DNA of 38,926 nucleotides from a virus. The position numbers and the translations under genes were made by a program. The first letter of the stretch is position 1. Every line of letters begins with the position of its first letter. Location of the stretch: IMG/VR virus record IMGVR_UViG_3300037189_002295, positions 1 through 38,926 of that record. The stretch is one strand, 5' to 3'. Below, piece by piece: positions 33,306-38,926 of this stretch. The notes beneath the pieces are model-generated. The model was given only the letters and a program-made list of their open reading frames with translations. It searched no databases and was not told where the DNA came from.

Positions 33306-33515
33306 TCAAACCTTGTTTGTTGGTTTGATTGTCCTTGACTTACCCGGCCTCATCTCCAGCCATCCACCAGCAGCAAGCTCATGCACCTTCCGGTGAACGC
33401 CCGACACGGACTTAACAGCAAGGCCGTCAGCCACGATCCTATAGGACGGGGCAAAGCCATGTTCATCCCAGAACTTCTTAATGAAGTCCAAGACGGTCTT
33501 CTGTGCCGGGGTCAT
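33306..33515 (-). CDS. Stand-alone LexA-type winged-helix DNA-binding protein (69 aa)
   Basis: MTPAQKTVLDFIKKFWDEHG, then FAPSYRIVADGLAVKSVSGV, HRKVHELAAGGWLEMRPGKS follow the LexA N-terminal domain pattern: helix 1, the helix-turn-helix with SVSGVHRKV as recognition helix, then a wing and conserved R-x-I end. There is no autoprotease domain. It may bind an operator and regulate the phage or host SOS-type promoters. ATG overlaps the previous stop (TAATG). It ends the small-gene group before the terminator and terL. Confidence 0.8.
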   Translation of the reverse strand: MTPAQKTVLDFIKKFWDEHGFAPSYRIVADGLAVKSVSGVHRKVHELAAGGWLEMRPGKSRTIKPTNKV

Positions 33516-34012
33516 TAGGTTTTGTCCTCTGCGACATAGTCGCTCAAACAGTAGCGTTGGATGTCTTGGAGGTTACTCAGGGTGCCAGCACCACAGTTAG
33601 GGAACACCCTAAAGTCTTCTGCGAGAACTCCTCTAAACTCATTCAGAGTTTCATACTGCTTCATCACCCACAAAGATCTGGCGCTCACCAAAACACCATT
33701 CTTTGCCAAACTCCTCACCACGCGCTCAGAGAACCACACAGGCAGATCCTGCCTCTTGAAGCCATTCAGCTTCAGGAAGTCGCTGACAGCATCCTCACCT
33801 AAGGGCCTAGCACGAGTGCCAGACTTAACCGGAGGGGCCTTAGAAGCCTCCGTAGGGGCCTCCTGACTGGTCTTCTCCATCACCGTGGCTACCAGCTTGA
33901 TGATGTTAGCCACACCAGATTGCAGGTTCTGTTCAGCAATACCGGCCGCCTCCAGCATTCCCTGGATGAAAGCCTTACGCTGCTCCACATTCATTGTGCC
34001 GTAGTTATCCAT
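33515..34012 (-). CDS. Hypothetical protein (165 aa)
   Basis: AAGGAG lies seven bases before ATG 34012, inside the end of the previous gene. The first 50 residues are helical (EQRKAFIQGMLEAAGIAEQN, IIKLVATVMEKTS), then a linker rich in Pro/Ser/Lys, then a folded half (AVSDFLKLNGFKRQDLPVWF, SERVVRSLAKNGVLVSARSL, LNEFRGVLAEDFRVFP) that could be a small DNA-binding or adaptor domain. Not recognised; overlap-coupled to its neighbours. Confidence 0.65.
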   Translation of the reverse strand: MDNYGTMNVEQRKAFIQGMLEAAGIAEQNLQSGVANIIKLVATVMEKTSQEAPTEASKAPPVKSGTRARPLGEDAVSDFLKLNGFKRQDLPVWFSERVVRSLAKNGVLVSARSLWVMKQYETLNEFRGVLAEDFRVFPNCGAGTLSNLQDIQRYCLSDYVAEDKT

Positions 34013-34226
34013 TACGCTTCTCCTTCGCCTTCTTGATCACAAGCTCCATGGGGGGCATGCCAATGCTGACGACATCCTGCTTCTTGCGCCTCTGAGCCAT
34101 AAGGGCATAGCCCTCAAGGTAGAGATGCTTAGCATCAGCCAGAGACATGGGGGCATCCACATAAGGCTCCCACTCACCACTCCGCTCATACGCGATAGCA
34201 GTCCACTTCTCAGGGATGACTAGCAT
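34005..34226 (-). CDS. Hypothetical protein (73 aa)
   Basis: ATG 34226 overlaps the end of the 45-residue membrane protein gene by one base (TGATG). MLVIPEKWTAIAYERSGEWE and SLADAKHLYLEGYALMAQRR look like a compact alpha/beta protein, ending in a basic lysine-rich tail (VIKKAKEKRNG). Overlaps the next gene by eight bases. Not recognised. Confidence 0.65.
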   Translation of the reverse strand: MLVIPEKWTAIAYERSGEWEPYVDAPMSLADAKHLYLEGYALMAQRRKKQDVVSIGMPPMELVIKKAKEKRNG

Positions 34227-34363
34227 CAGAACAATGAAACCAGAAGCTTAAGGACAACAAGTGCCAGGATCACCGGAACCATGGCCGCTGTAGCCGCAAT
34301 GCTGGCCAAAATGACCCACTCAAAGGCGTTGTTAACGCCATCTCCTAGTCGGATATCCCGCAT
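34226..34363 (-). CDS. 45-residue single-span membrane protein
   Basis: ATG 34363 has GAGG eight bases upstream; the stop TGA overlaps the next ATG. MRDIRLGDGVNNAFEW is a short cytoplasmic-type start and the rest (VILASIAATAAMVPVI, then LALVVLKLLVSLF) is one long hydrophobic helix or a hairpin. It heads the group of small genes upstream of terL. Its role is unknown; a superinfection-exclusion, membrane-anchor or lysis-accessory protein are options. Confidence 0.65.
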   Translation of the reverse strand: MRDIRLGDGVNNAFEWVILASIAATAAMVPVILALVVLKLLVSLF

Positions 34364-34746
34364 AAGACCCGCCTCAACCCGTTCATGACACCCACAATGG
34401 GTGTGAAGAGATAGTGAACAGCTATTGAGGGAAGATCAAGTGTGTTTTGCAGAATTGTGGGGCTAGGAGTCCCTCAAAACAAGTGACGGGGGGTGTTCCT
34501 AGAGAAACACTTGAGGTAAGGTTGGCTAAAATAACAGGGGGGTGGGGGTACACGCAACAAAGTTGCGCTGAGTTCCCGAACAGACATACATAATGTTGCG
34601 TGGAGAGGAACTTAGAGTGAACAAGCTGTGATAGTTGAGGGTTATTGGTTGATTGATTGACGTAGATTGATAGGGACCAGTGCCGGATGAGGGCCTTTAG
34701 GAGGGTCTTTGGGTGGGATTGATGGGGAGTATGAGCGAGATGGGTG

Positions 34747-34769
34747 GGAAACCCAATCATTTGAGCGAG
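34747..34769. repeat. 23-base direct repeat, copy 1
   Basis: Core CCCAATCATTTGAGCGAG; identical to 34788-34810, centre-to-centre 41 bases (about four helical turns). A partial match TGAGCGAGAT lies just upstream. Confidence 0.85.
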
Positions 34770-34787
34770 GTGGATGAGAGTGTGTGA

Positions 34788-34810
34788 GGAAACCCAATCA
34801 TTTGAGCGAG
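34788..34810. repeat. 23-base direct repeat, copy 2
   Basis: Identical to 34747-34769. Confidence 0.85.
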
Positions 34811-34975
34811 ATACTATGTAGCTAGATGGCCGGGTACCGTTGCTCAAAAGGGTGGCCCCCCTGCCGGTGGGGTTCGCCGCCCTAGCCTTTTCCTTCCGCC
34901 ACCCCAAAGACCGGCCTTCTTTCCATAATGGACCTTATGCGTTGTATACGCAGACAATCCAATGAAATCAATGGC

Positions 34976-35605
34976 TTACGCTGATTTGAGTAAGGCTCGC
35001 AGACGTTCTTCAAGTTGGGCTTCGAGATCGTCGACAGTAACGTCGACCGTCTCTGTAGTAATGCGCTCTCGGAAGGCAGCAACGTCGGTCAGCTTGCCCA
35101 GTAGTTCGAGCGCTCTTACTCTAACACTTGCCGGGTTTGCTTTGTCGGAAGCTTCTATTTGTAGGCGTTCTATGACTGTTGCTTTGATTCTTGCGGCATC
35201 ATGCGTTGTTTTCCTACTCTTAGCCTCCACCAGAGTATTCACCCTCGCAGCAACATTGTCGCCCGCCATCAACCTAGATGCATGGGAGACTATTGTCTCG
35301 GCCATCATGTTACCGGCGTTGTATGCAGCCTTATAGCTGGCTGTTAGCGTCTTTCCGGCTGCTACACCCTGAGCGAAAAGCTCCTGCTTTGCCGTCAAAC
35401 CCCATTCGTTTTTACCCTGTCCATGCAATGCACCGCGCCCAGGCTGTCGTTGCGGTATCGTAGCCATATCCAGGCCTGCGACAACGCGTAGAGCTGCGGC
35501 CACGGGCTGGCCATCTATTGCGGGTCTGAGCCGTTTATTACGACTCCCCTTAGGCCGGCCAGCTCGGCGCCTACCTGTCGTGGTGATATCGTCACTGTGT
35601 GCCAT
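34976..35605 (-). CDS. terS: Terminase small subunit with AT-hook-like N-terminus (209 aa)
   Basis: The frame extends to a TTG at 35662, but ATG 35605 (MAHSDDITTTGRRRAGRPKG) is preferred. GRPKGSRNKR (about 15-25) resembles an AT-hook that binds the minor groove. From about 66 comes a terminase-small-type region: LTAKQELFAQGVAAGKTLTA, SYKAAYNAGNMMAETIVSHA, SRLMAGDNVAARVNTLVEAK, then a helical end (IKATVIERLQIEASDKANPA, VRALELLGKLTDVAAF) and a C-terminal acidic/helical segment (VDDLEAQLEERLRALLK) for ring formation. It should recognise the packaging site and present it to TerL. It is separated from terL by five small features and the repeat-bearing gap. Confidence 0.82.
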   Translation of the reverse strand: MAHSDDITTTGRRRAGRPKGSRNKRLRPAIDGQPVAAALRVVAGLDMATIPQRQPGRGALHGQGKNEWGLTAKQELFAQGVAAGKTLTASYKAAYNAGNMMAETIVSHASRLMAGDNVAARVNTLVEAKSRKTTHDAARIKATVIERLQIEASDKANPASVRVRALELLGKLTDVAAFRERITTETVDVTVDDLEAQLEERLRALLKSA

Positions 35606-35744
35606 CGCGTTTAGTCCGGGCTGGCGCCGGTTGCGGCCGGCGGGTTGCTGACAATCAATCAATGAATACCGCGCATGCGCGTACCTTAGCTTATGTCATC
35701 CAGCCGATCCTTGCCAGCCCCATGGCTCCTAAGCCTTTGTTTTC

Positions 35745-35757
35745 TCTAGTGTTTCCA
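35745..35757. repeat. Left arm of 13-base perfect inverted repeat
   Basis: TCTAGTGTTTCCA; its exact reverse complement is at 35833-35845, 75 bases away. Confidence 0.85.
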
Positions 35758-35802
35758 TAAATCTTCCAAAAATCTTATGGCCGCTTTCACACCTATTGCC
35801 CA

Positions 35803-35814
35803 GTAAGCCATTGG
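35803..35814. repeat. 12-base direct repeat, copy 1
   Basis: GTAAGCCATTGG; second copy at 35824-35835, period 21 bases (two helical turns). The same 11-base core occurs once more at 34969-34979 in opposite orientation. Confidence 0.85.
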
Positions 35815-35823
35815 TGAAACATG

Positions 35824-35835
35824 GTAAGCCATTGG
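35824..35835. repeat. 12-base direct repeat, copy 2
   Basis: GTAAGCCATTGG; its end overlaps the right arm of the inverted repeat. Confidence 0.85.
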
Positions 35836-35845
35836 AAACACTAGA
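35833..35845. repeat. Right arm of 13-base perfect inverted repeat
   Basis: TGGAAACACTAGA; partner of 35745-35757. Confidence 0.85.
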
Positions 35846-36168
35846 TAATGTTTTTTGTTGATCAATCTTTCTGCAGGGCCTAGGGTTTGTTCACCGGCAG
35901 AGAGGTTCTCTACCGGGCCGCCTAGCGCAACGTCATATGCCGAACCCACGGATTCGGTGACACTGCCCAGAGTCTAGGTTGCTGCTGTTTTACAATTGAA
36001 TCGGATCTACCCGTTACCTTCTCGGCGAGAGCCTAGGCGTTAATGGTTTCGCTCGACCCTCTCTCACGCCATGGCGCGAGATGCCAAGACCGCGAAATCA
36101 GGACATGCCAAGGATAAGCCTAGAACAATGGGGAAAATAGAATGCTGCGCTGGCGAATGCTGGCGCTT

Positions 36169-36206
36169 GCATCCCCCGCTATCCTGCAATGGGTGGCGCG
36201 GGATGC
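36169..36206 (+). other. Hairpin before the first plus-strand gene
   Basis: GCATCCCCCGC pairs with GCGCGGGATGC (seven pairs, one mismatch, three pairs), loop 16. It ends 32 bases before the ATG; the ribosome-binding site AAAGGA lies between. Confidence 0.6.
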
Positions 36207-36238
36207 AACAATGCATCAAACGGAAAGGATAAACACCA

Positions 36239-37030
36239 ATGATCATCTATCGCGGCCCAAGCATGATAGACGGCACTCCTATCGTAATGATCGCGACAGG
36301 CTTCGCCGGTTCACGCAACGAAAAGACGGGCGCGGGTTTGGTCCAGACCTATATCCTGCGCGACAATATCCACCCCGTCGCGGCGGCTCAGACCGGCGCG
36401 GATCACGGCATATGTGGCGACTGTGGGCACCGTGGGACGTTCAAGGACGGTTTGCGCGTTGCCGGCTCTCGCCGCTGCTACGTCAACCTCGGGCAGGGCG
36501 TTACAATCGTGCATAAATCCCTATCCAAGGGGGCCTATGCTGAGGTCGAACCGGACGCGGTAGCCGATACATTCGCCGGCCACGGCATCCGTATGGGCAC
36601 GTATGGCGATCCTGCGGCGGTGCCGGCATGGGTGTGGCATGCGGCCAATGATCGGGCCGGCATGAGAACCGGCTACACCCATCAATGGCGCGATGCGCGG
36701 TTCCAATACCTCCGCGCATACGCCATGGCGAGCGTCGACAGTGAGGAGGAGGCGTTCGTAGCCCGCGCTATGGGCTGGCGCACGTTTCGTGTTGGCCACG
36801 CTGTCGGCTGGTCAAAACTACCGGGAGAGGGTCTATGCCCGGCGAGCCATGAAGCAGGCAAGGCGACCACCTGCGATGCATGCGGCCTTTGCAGCGGCGT
36901 TGAAGGCAAAGGCCGGGGTTCAATAGTTATCCCGGACCATAGCGTAAGCGGCAATGCGCTAAAGCGGGCAGCTGGAATCCTGCCGCCTATCAAGCGAAAC
37001 CCGTCGGTGCGGGTCAAGGTCGCCGCCTAA
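36239..37030 (+). CDS. Conserved cysteine-rich phage protein of unknown function (263 aa)
   Basis: MIIYRGPSMIDGTPIVMIAT, then QTYILRDNIHPV, GADHGICGDCGHRG (C59, C62) and CYVNLGQG (C80) form the first half; the middle has IRMGTYGDPAAVPAWVWHA and GYTHQWRDARFQYLRAYAMA. A second Cys cluster, LCPASHEAG then TTCDACGLCSG, suggests a bound metal or iron-sulfur site. I recognise it as a family widely found in phages and plasmids but without an established function. AAAGGA is nine bases before ATG. It heads the plus-strand cluster, so it is probably expressed early. Confidence 0.8.
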   Translation: MIIYRGPSMIDGTPIVMIATGFAGSRNEKTGAGLVQTYILRDNIHPVAAAQTGADHGICGDCGHRGTFKDGLRVAGSRRCYVNLGQGVTIVHKSLSKGAYAEVEPDAVADTFAGHGIRMGTYGDPAAVPAWVWHAANDRAGMRTGYTHQWRDARFQYLRAYAMASVDSEEEAFVARAMGWRTFRVGHAVGWSKLPGEGLCPASHEAGKATTCDACGLCSGVEGKGRGSIVIPDHSVSGNALKRAAGILPPIKRNPSVRVKVAA

Positions 37031-37044
37031 TCCAATAGCCTAGC

Positions 37045-37067
37045 CTGCCGGGGTTACAGCCCGGCAG
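37045..37067 (+). other. Perfect 8-bp hairpin between plus-strand genes
   Basis: CTGCCGGG and CCCGGCAG with a 7-base loop; no T tract follows, so not a typical terminator. Confidence 0.65.
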
Positions 37068-37107
37068 AATAGACTAGTGGAATGAACCGCTAGCAGGAGA
37101 AGCAACA

Positions 37108-37371
37108 ATGGAAACCCGTACTATCATCCTATCAGACGACGGTCGCCACATTACGCTCGGTCGCCATTCGGAACCGAGCGACACCGAGGTTGCAGCTGCT
37201 GGCGCATCCCTCGCAGCTCTCGGCATGGGTGGGTGGCTATGCACCCTCACAGGCACCTACTACGGCCGACGCAAAATCACGCTGGCATGCATCCGCGAGG
37301 TTGCGGCACCACGCGCTGACTTCGCCACGGCAGAAGCCGCGTTCCACGCCAACCGCAAGGCGGCAACCTAG
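37108..37371 (+). CDS. Hypothetical protein (87 aa)
   Basis: AGGAG precedes ATG at good spacing. METRTIILSDDGRHITLGRH, then EVAAAGASLAALGMGGWLCT, LTGTYYGRRKITLACIREVA. The Ala/Gly-rich centre followed by beta segments suggests a small compact alpha/beta protein. Similar proteins occur beside phage early genes; function unknown. Confidence 0.72.
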   Translation: METRTIILSDDGRHITLGRHSEPSDTEVAAAGASLAALGMGGWLCTLTGTYYGRRKITLACIREVAAPRADFATAEAAFHANRKAAT

Positions 37372-37397
37372 CCGCACCGCAATAATAGGAGCGAGAC

Positions 37398-37946
37398 ATG
37401 AAGGTGCTAATCGCCTGCGAGTATTCCGGACGTGTACGCAATGCGTTCCGGTTACGTGGCCATGATGCATGGTCCTGCGACCTGCTACCCGCCGAGGATG
37501 GCAGCCCGCATCACGTACAGGGCGACGTGGTCGGCATGCTGGGGAGCGGGTGGGATTTGATGATAGCCCACCCACCTTGCACATATCTGGCGGTTTCGGG
37601 CGCGAGATGGTGGGGTGCCAGGCAACAGGAACAAGCCGCCGCGCTAGACTTCGTGCGCCTGCTGATGGCCGCACCGATACCCCGCATCGCAATAGAAAAC
37701 CCAATATCGTGCATCAGTACAGCCATACGTAAGCCGGAACAAATCATACAGCCGTGGATGTATGGTCACGGTGAGACCAAGGCAACACGCCTGTGGCTGC
37801 ACAACCTGCCGAAATTGCAGCCGACCAATGTAGTGACCGGGCGCGAAGCTAAGGTGCATCGCATGTCGCCCGGACCCAACCGCTGGCGTGAGAGAAGCAG
37901 GACATACGAGGGTATCGCGGCGGCAATGGCCGCACAGTGGGGATAA
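37398..37946 (+). CDS. Cytosine-methyltransferase-like phage protein (182 aa)
   Basis: AATAGGAGCGAG is a good ribosome-binding site. MKVLIACEYSGRVRNAF resembles the cofactor-binding first strand of C5 methyltransferases; SCDLLPAEDG corresponds to the second strand; WDLMIAHPPCTYLAVSG carries a PPC catalytic-type loop (C61) and IAIENP (E100, N101, P102) an ENV-like motif. The end, SRTYEGIAAAMAAQWG, recalls the last helix. At 182 residues it lacks the target-recognition region of normal enzymes, so specificity or even activity is uncertain. Such compact proteins are frequent in phages and may protect the genome or modify nucleotides. Confidence 0.78.
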   Translation: MKVLIACEYSGRVRNAFRLRGHDAWSCDLLPAEDGSPHHVQGDVVGMLGSGWDLMIAHPPCTYLAVSGARWWGARQQEQAAALDFVRLLMAAPIPRIAIENPISCISTAIRKPEQIIQPWMYGHGETKATRLWLHNLPKLQPTNVVTGREAKVHRMSPGPNRWRERSRTYEGIAAAMAAQWG

Positions 37947-37961
37947 CCGCGGATAATCGCG

Positions 37962-37987
37962 GCATCACATCGACAACGGTGTGATGC
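37962..37987 (+). other. 11-bp hairpin with ACAA tetraloop
   Basis: GCATCACATCG and CGGTGTGATGC pair fully (one T-G). No T tract follows. It ends 28 bases before the next ATG. Confidence 0.65.
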
Positions 37988-38015
37988 AGTGACTACCCGC
38001 AACAGGAGAGAACAA

Positions 38016-38294
38016 ATGAACATGAGCAAAACCGCCGCCATCAGCAAAGCCCGGCGTGAGGTCAGCGTGTGTCGTTTCGGTCGCGACTACGTGGTGCATA
38101 CATGGGACGAGCGGGCCAAGGGAACCCGCATATCGCACACCATGCCATACATCAACGCCATGACGGCTGCGGCGGCGGCGAAGCTCACGGCCGCGCTGGT
38201 TAACATGGGCTGGAACCATGAGGACGCAACGCACGTCGCCTACAACTGGGAACCCGGCACCCGTTGGGAAGCATTGGTGAGGGAGGATAACTAA
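38016..38294 (+). CDS. Hypothetical protein (92 aa)
   Basis: A GTG at 37989 is open in frame, but GGAG lies seven bases before ATG 38016, so MNMSKTAAISKARREVSVCR is chosen. SVCRFGRDYVVHTWDERAKG, then ATHVAYNWEPGTRWEALV follow. A helix MTAAAAAKLTAALVNMGWNH lies in the middle. Not recognised; stop overlaps the next ATG (TAATG). Confidence 0.7.
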   Translation: MNMSKTAAISKARREVSVCRFGRDYVVHTWDERAKGTRISHTMPYINAMTAAAAAKLTAALVNMGWNHEDATHVAYNWEPGTRWEALVREDN

Positions 38295-38389
38295 TGTTGC
38301 ACTACCGCAAGGTCGGAGGCATCCGCTTCCTCTCCATCTGGCGCCTACGCCTATCGTTCTGCATCGCAAACAAGAGGACCGCGACATGA
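38294..38389 (+). CDS. 31-residue basic protein
   Basis: MLHYRKVGGIRFLSIWRLRL, then SFCIANK, is a pattern (KVGxIxFLxIxRLxxSF) that I recognise in tiny phage proteins. Overlaps both neighbours (TAATG, ATGA), which supports translation. A short amphipathic or membrane-associated peptide; function unknown. Confidence 0.65.
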   Translation: MLHYRKVGGIRFLSIWRLRLSFCIANKRTAT

Positions 38390-38850
38390 AGCCCGTGCGC
38401 GTCTTCCGAAACCTCACCAAGCGGTGCCTGTCGATCCAGGCACGGTTGCCCGGCCGGGGCTGGCGCACCATCGCGCATGCCTCCAAGCTCTCGCTCTCCA
38501 GCCCGACCTTCAAGGTCAGCGAGGCGGGCCGGCTGCGCGGCTTGAAGACCGGCCGCAAGCAGGTGCATGCCTGGGTGTATGGCGACCTGACCCGCTGGGA
38601 TGGCGCCATGGTCGACGCCTACGTGCAGGACCACCGCGTCAACGACATCCTCATGCTGCCCGGCTGCGACTTCTGCTGCGACGGCGACAACGTGGTCTTC
38701 TACCGGCCGTATCTGCGCGGCGACTTCATGTCGCACCATGCGACCATCAACCCGCGCGCCACCGCGCCCATCGTGTCGGCCGACCGTGTGTTGATGCACG
38801 GCGACGGGCGTATGACCTGTCTCAAGCCCCGCTTCAAGCCTTCCCGCTGA
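38386..38850 (+). CDS. Hypothetical phage protein (154 aa)
   Basis: ATG overlaps the previous stop (ATGA). MKPVRVFRNLTKRCLSIQAR, GRGWRTIAHASKLSLSSPTF, EAGRLRGLKTGRKQVHAWVY, then DFCCDGDNVVFYRPYLRGDF. The basic N-terminal half resembles a small family encoded in phage early regions. Third codon positions are almost all G or C, much more than in the genes at 37108-37946, hinting at a separate origin. No known domain. Confidence 0.72.
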   Translation: MKPVRVFRNLTKRCLSIQARLPGRGWRTIAHASKLSLSSPTFKVSEAGRLRGLKTGRKQVHAWVYGDLTRWDGAMVDAYVQDHRVNDILMLPGCDFCCDGDNVVFYRPYLRGDFMSHHATINPRATAPIVSADRVLMHGDGRMTCLKPRFKPSR

Positions 38851-38860
38851 CCCTCGCACC

Positions 38861-38885
38861 TGCGGCACTCTACACGGGTGCCGCA
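38861..38885 (+). other. 8-bp hairpin before the next gene
   Basis: TGCGGCAC and GTGCCGCA pair perfectly with a 9-base loop; AAAGGAGAG at the end of the window is a ribosome-binding site for a gene starting just outside. Confidence 0.6.
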
Positions 38886-38926
38886 TAGCGAAGGCTACCC
38901 TTCGAGAGCGAAACAAAGGAGAGAAC

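Larger units (their letters stand above)
34364..34975. other. Non-coding gap (612 bases) after the terminase small subunit gene, with repeats
   Basis: No convincing gene on either strand. It holds two copies of a 23-base direct repeat (34747-34769, 34788-34810) and several short palindromes: ACACCCACAATGGGTGT at 34388, CGCAACAAAGTTGCG at 34553, TCCATAATGGA at 34922 and TGCGTTGTATACGCA at 34937. G-runs occur near 34480-34550. Possible roles are packaging initiation, replication origin or promoter control. Confidence 0.6.
35606..36238. promoter_or_regulatory. Divergent control region (633 bases) between minus- and plus-strand operons
   Basis: No convincing gene. Both operons start from its ends, so it must hold outward promoters; I cannot place -35/-10 boxes with confidence. 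It contains an AT-rich stretch near 35735-35870 with the repeats listed below, and a strong hairpin at 36169-36206 before the first plus-strand gene. Confidence 0.65.

Noticed and set aside
34839-34885. GC-rich hairpin after terS as a terminator
   Set aside because: Stem is only four pairs around CCCC/GGGG and the T run is short and distant.
34422-34907. 161-codon minus-strand open frame in the gap
   Set aside because: Composition is unlike any protein in the window (His, Ser, Thr and Cys scattered), the 23-base repeats run through it, and there is no ribosome-binding site.
35746-35949. 67-codon minus-strand open frame in the divergent region
   Set aside because: GTG start without ribosome-binding site; its end is made of the direct and inverted repeats (PMAY repeated), so it is more likely regulatory DNA.
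36010-36065. Possible tRNA-like stretch (GGTTTCGCTCGACC near 36044)
   Set aside because: T-arm-like only; no acceptor stem or anticodon arm could be paired.
37989-38015. GTG start nine codons upstream of the 92-residue protein
   Set aside because: It lies immediately after a stable hairpin without a ribosome-binding site; ATG 38016 has GGAG at ideal spacing.
37965-38916. Long minus-strand frames opposite the last plus-strand genes
   Set aside because: Products are Arg/His/Ala-rich mirror readings of GC-rich genes; the plus-strand genes have overlapping starts and stops and ribosome-binding sites.

Overview
The window is a stretch of a tailed double-stranded DNA phage, most likely short-tailed (podovirus type). 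It holds a large terminase, a P22-like portal, a scaffold, a capsid protein, two head-tail adaptor-like proteins, a large tail/needle-type protein, a collar fibre, a beta-helix tailspike and a lysis cassette, with no tape measure, tube or sheath gene. No integrase, repressor/anti-repressor pair or polymerase is visible. The host is probably a Gram-negative proteobacterium (GH108 endolysin plus a 3TM gene-transfer-release type holin, a pairing common in alphaproteobacterial phages); this is inference only. Both window ends lie inside the phage: the left edge cuts a very large virion gene and the right edge stops just before the start of another gene.

Layout. Everything from about 35.6 kb down to 1 is read on the minus strand. 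In transcription order: terminase small subunit (35605-34976), a 611-base gap with repeats, four small genes ending in a LexA-type winged-helix protein, a terminator, terminase large subunit interrupted by an intein, portal, a small protein, a GroES-like co-chaperonin, scaffold, two head-region proteins and the major capsid protein followed by a strong terminator. Next come a free-standing HNH endonuclease gene, two small beta-rich proteins, a GDSL esterase/arabinofuranosidase-like spike, and a lysis module (small holin, 3TM holin, GH108 lysin). Then a tandem set of small basic proteins with a shared C-terminal motif, two adaptor-like proteins, a pectate-lyase-type tailspike with a glycine-rich end, a probably split small gene, a collar-domain fibre, the 698-residue tail protein, and a final block of large low-complexity virion proteins ending in an 861+ residue protein with a HEXXH metallopeptidase motif. 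Genes are packed with 1-11 base overlaps or gaps, so translational coupling is expected.

From 36.2 kb rightward the plus strand carries a second, divergent cluster of small genes (a cysteine-rich conserved phage protein, a cytosine-methyltransferase-like protein and several unknowns), probably early genes. The 633-base divergent region and the 611-base gap beside the terminase small subunit gene contain direct and inverted repeats that look like control, origin or packaging sites.

Most notable: the terL intein interrupts the ATP-binding motif and has the residue signature of a class 3 intein (no Cys/Ser at position 1; Trp, Cys and Thr at the diagnostic places); a terminator ends only 8 bases before the terL start codon; two sets of duplicated gene junctions show how small virion genes multiplied here; and similar beta-rich modules interrupt three otherwise unrelated tail proteins.
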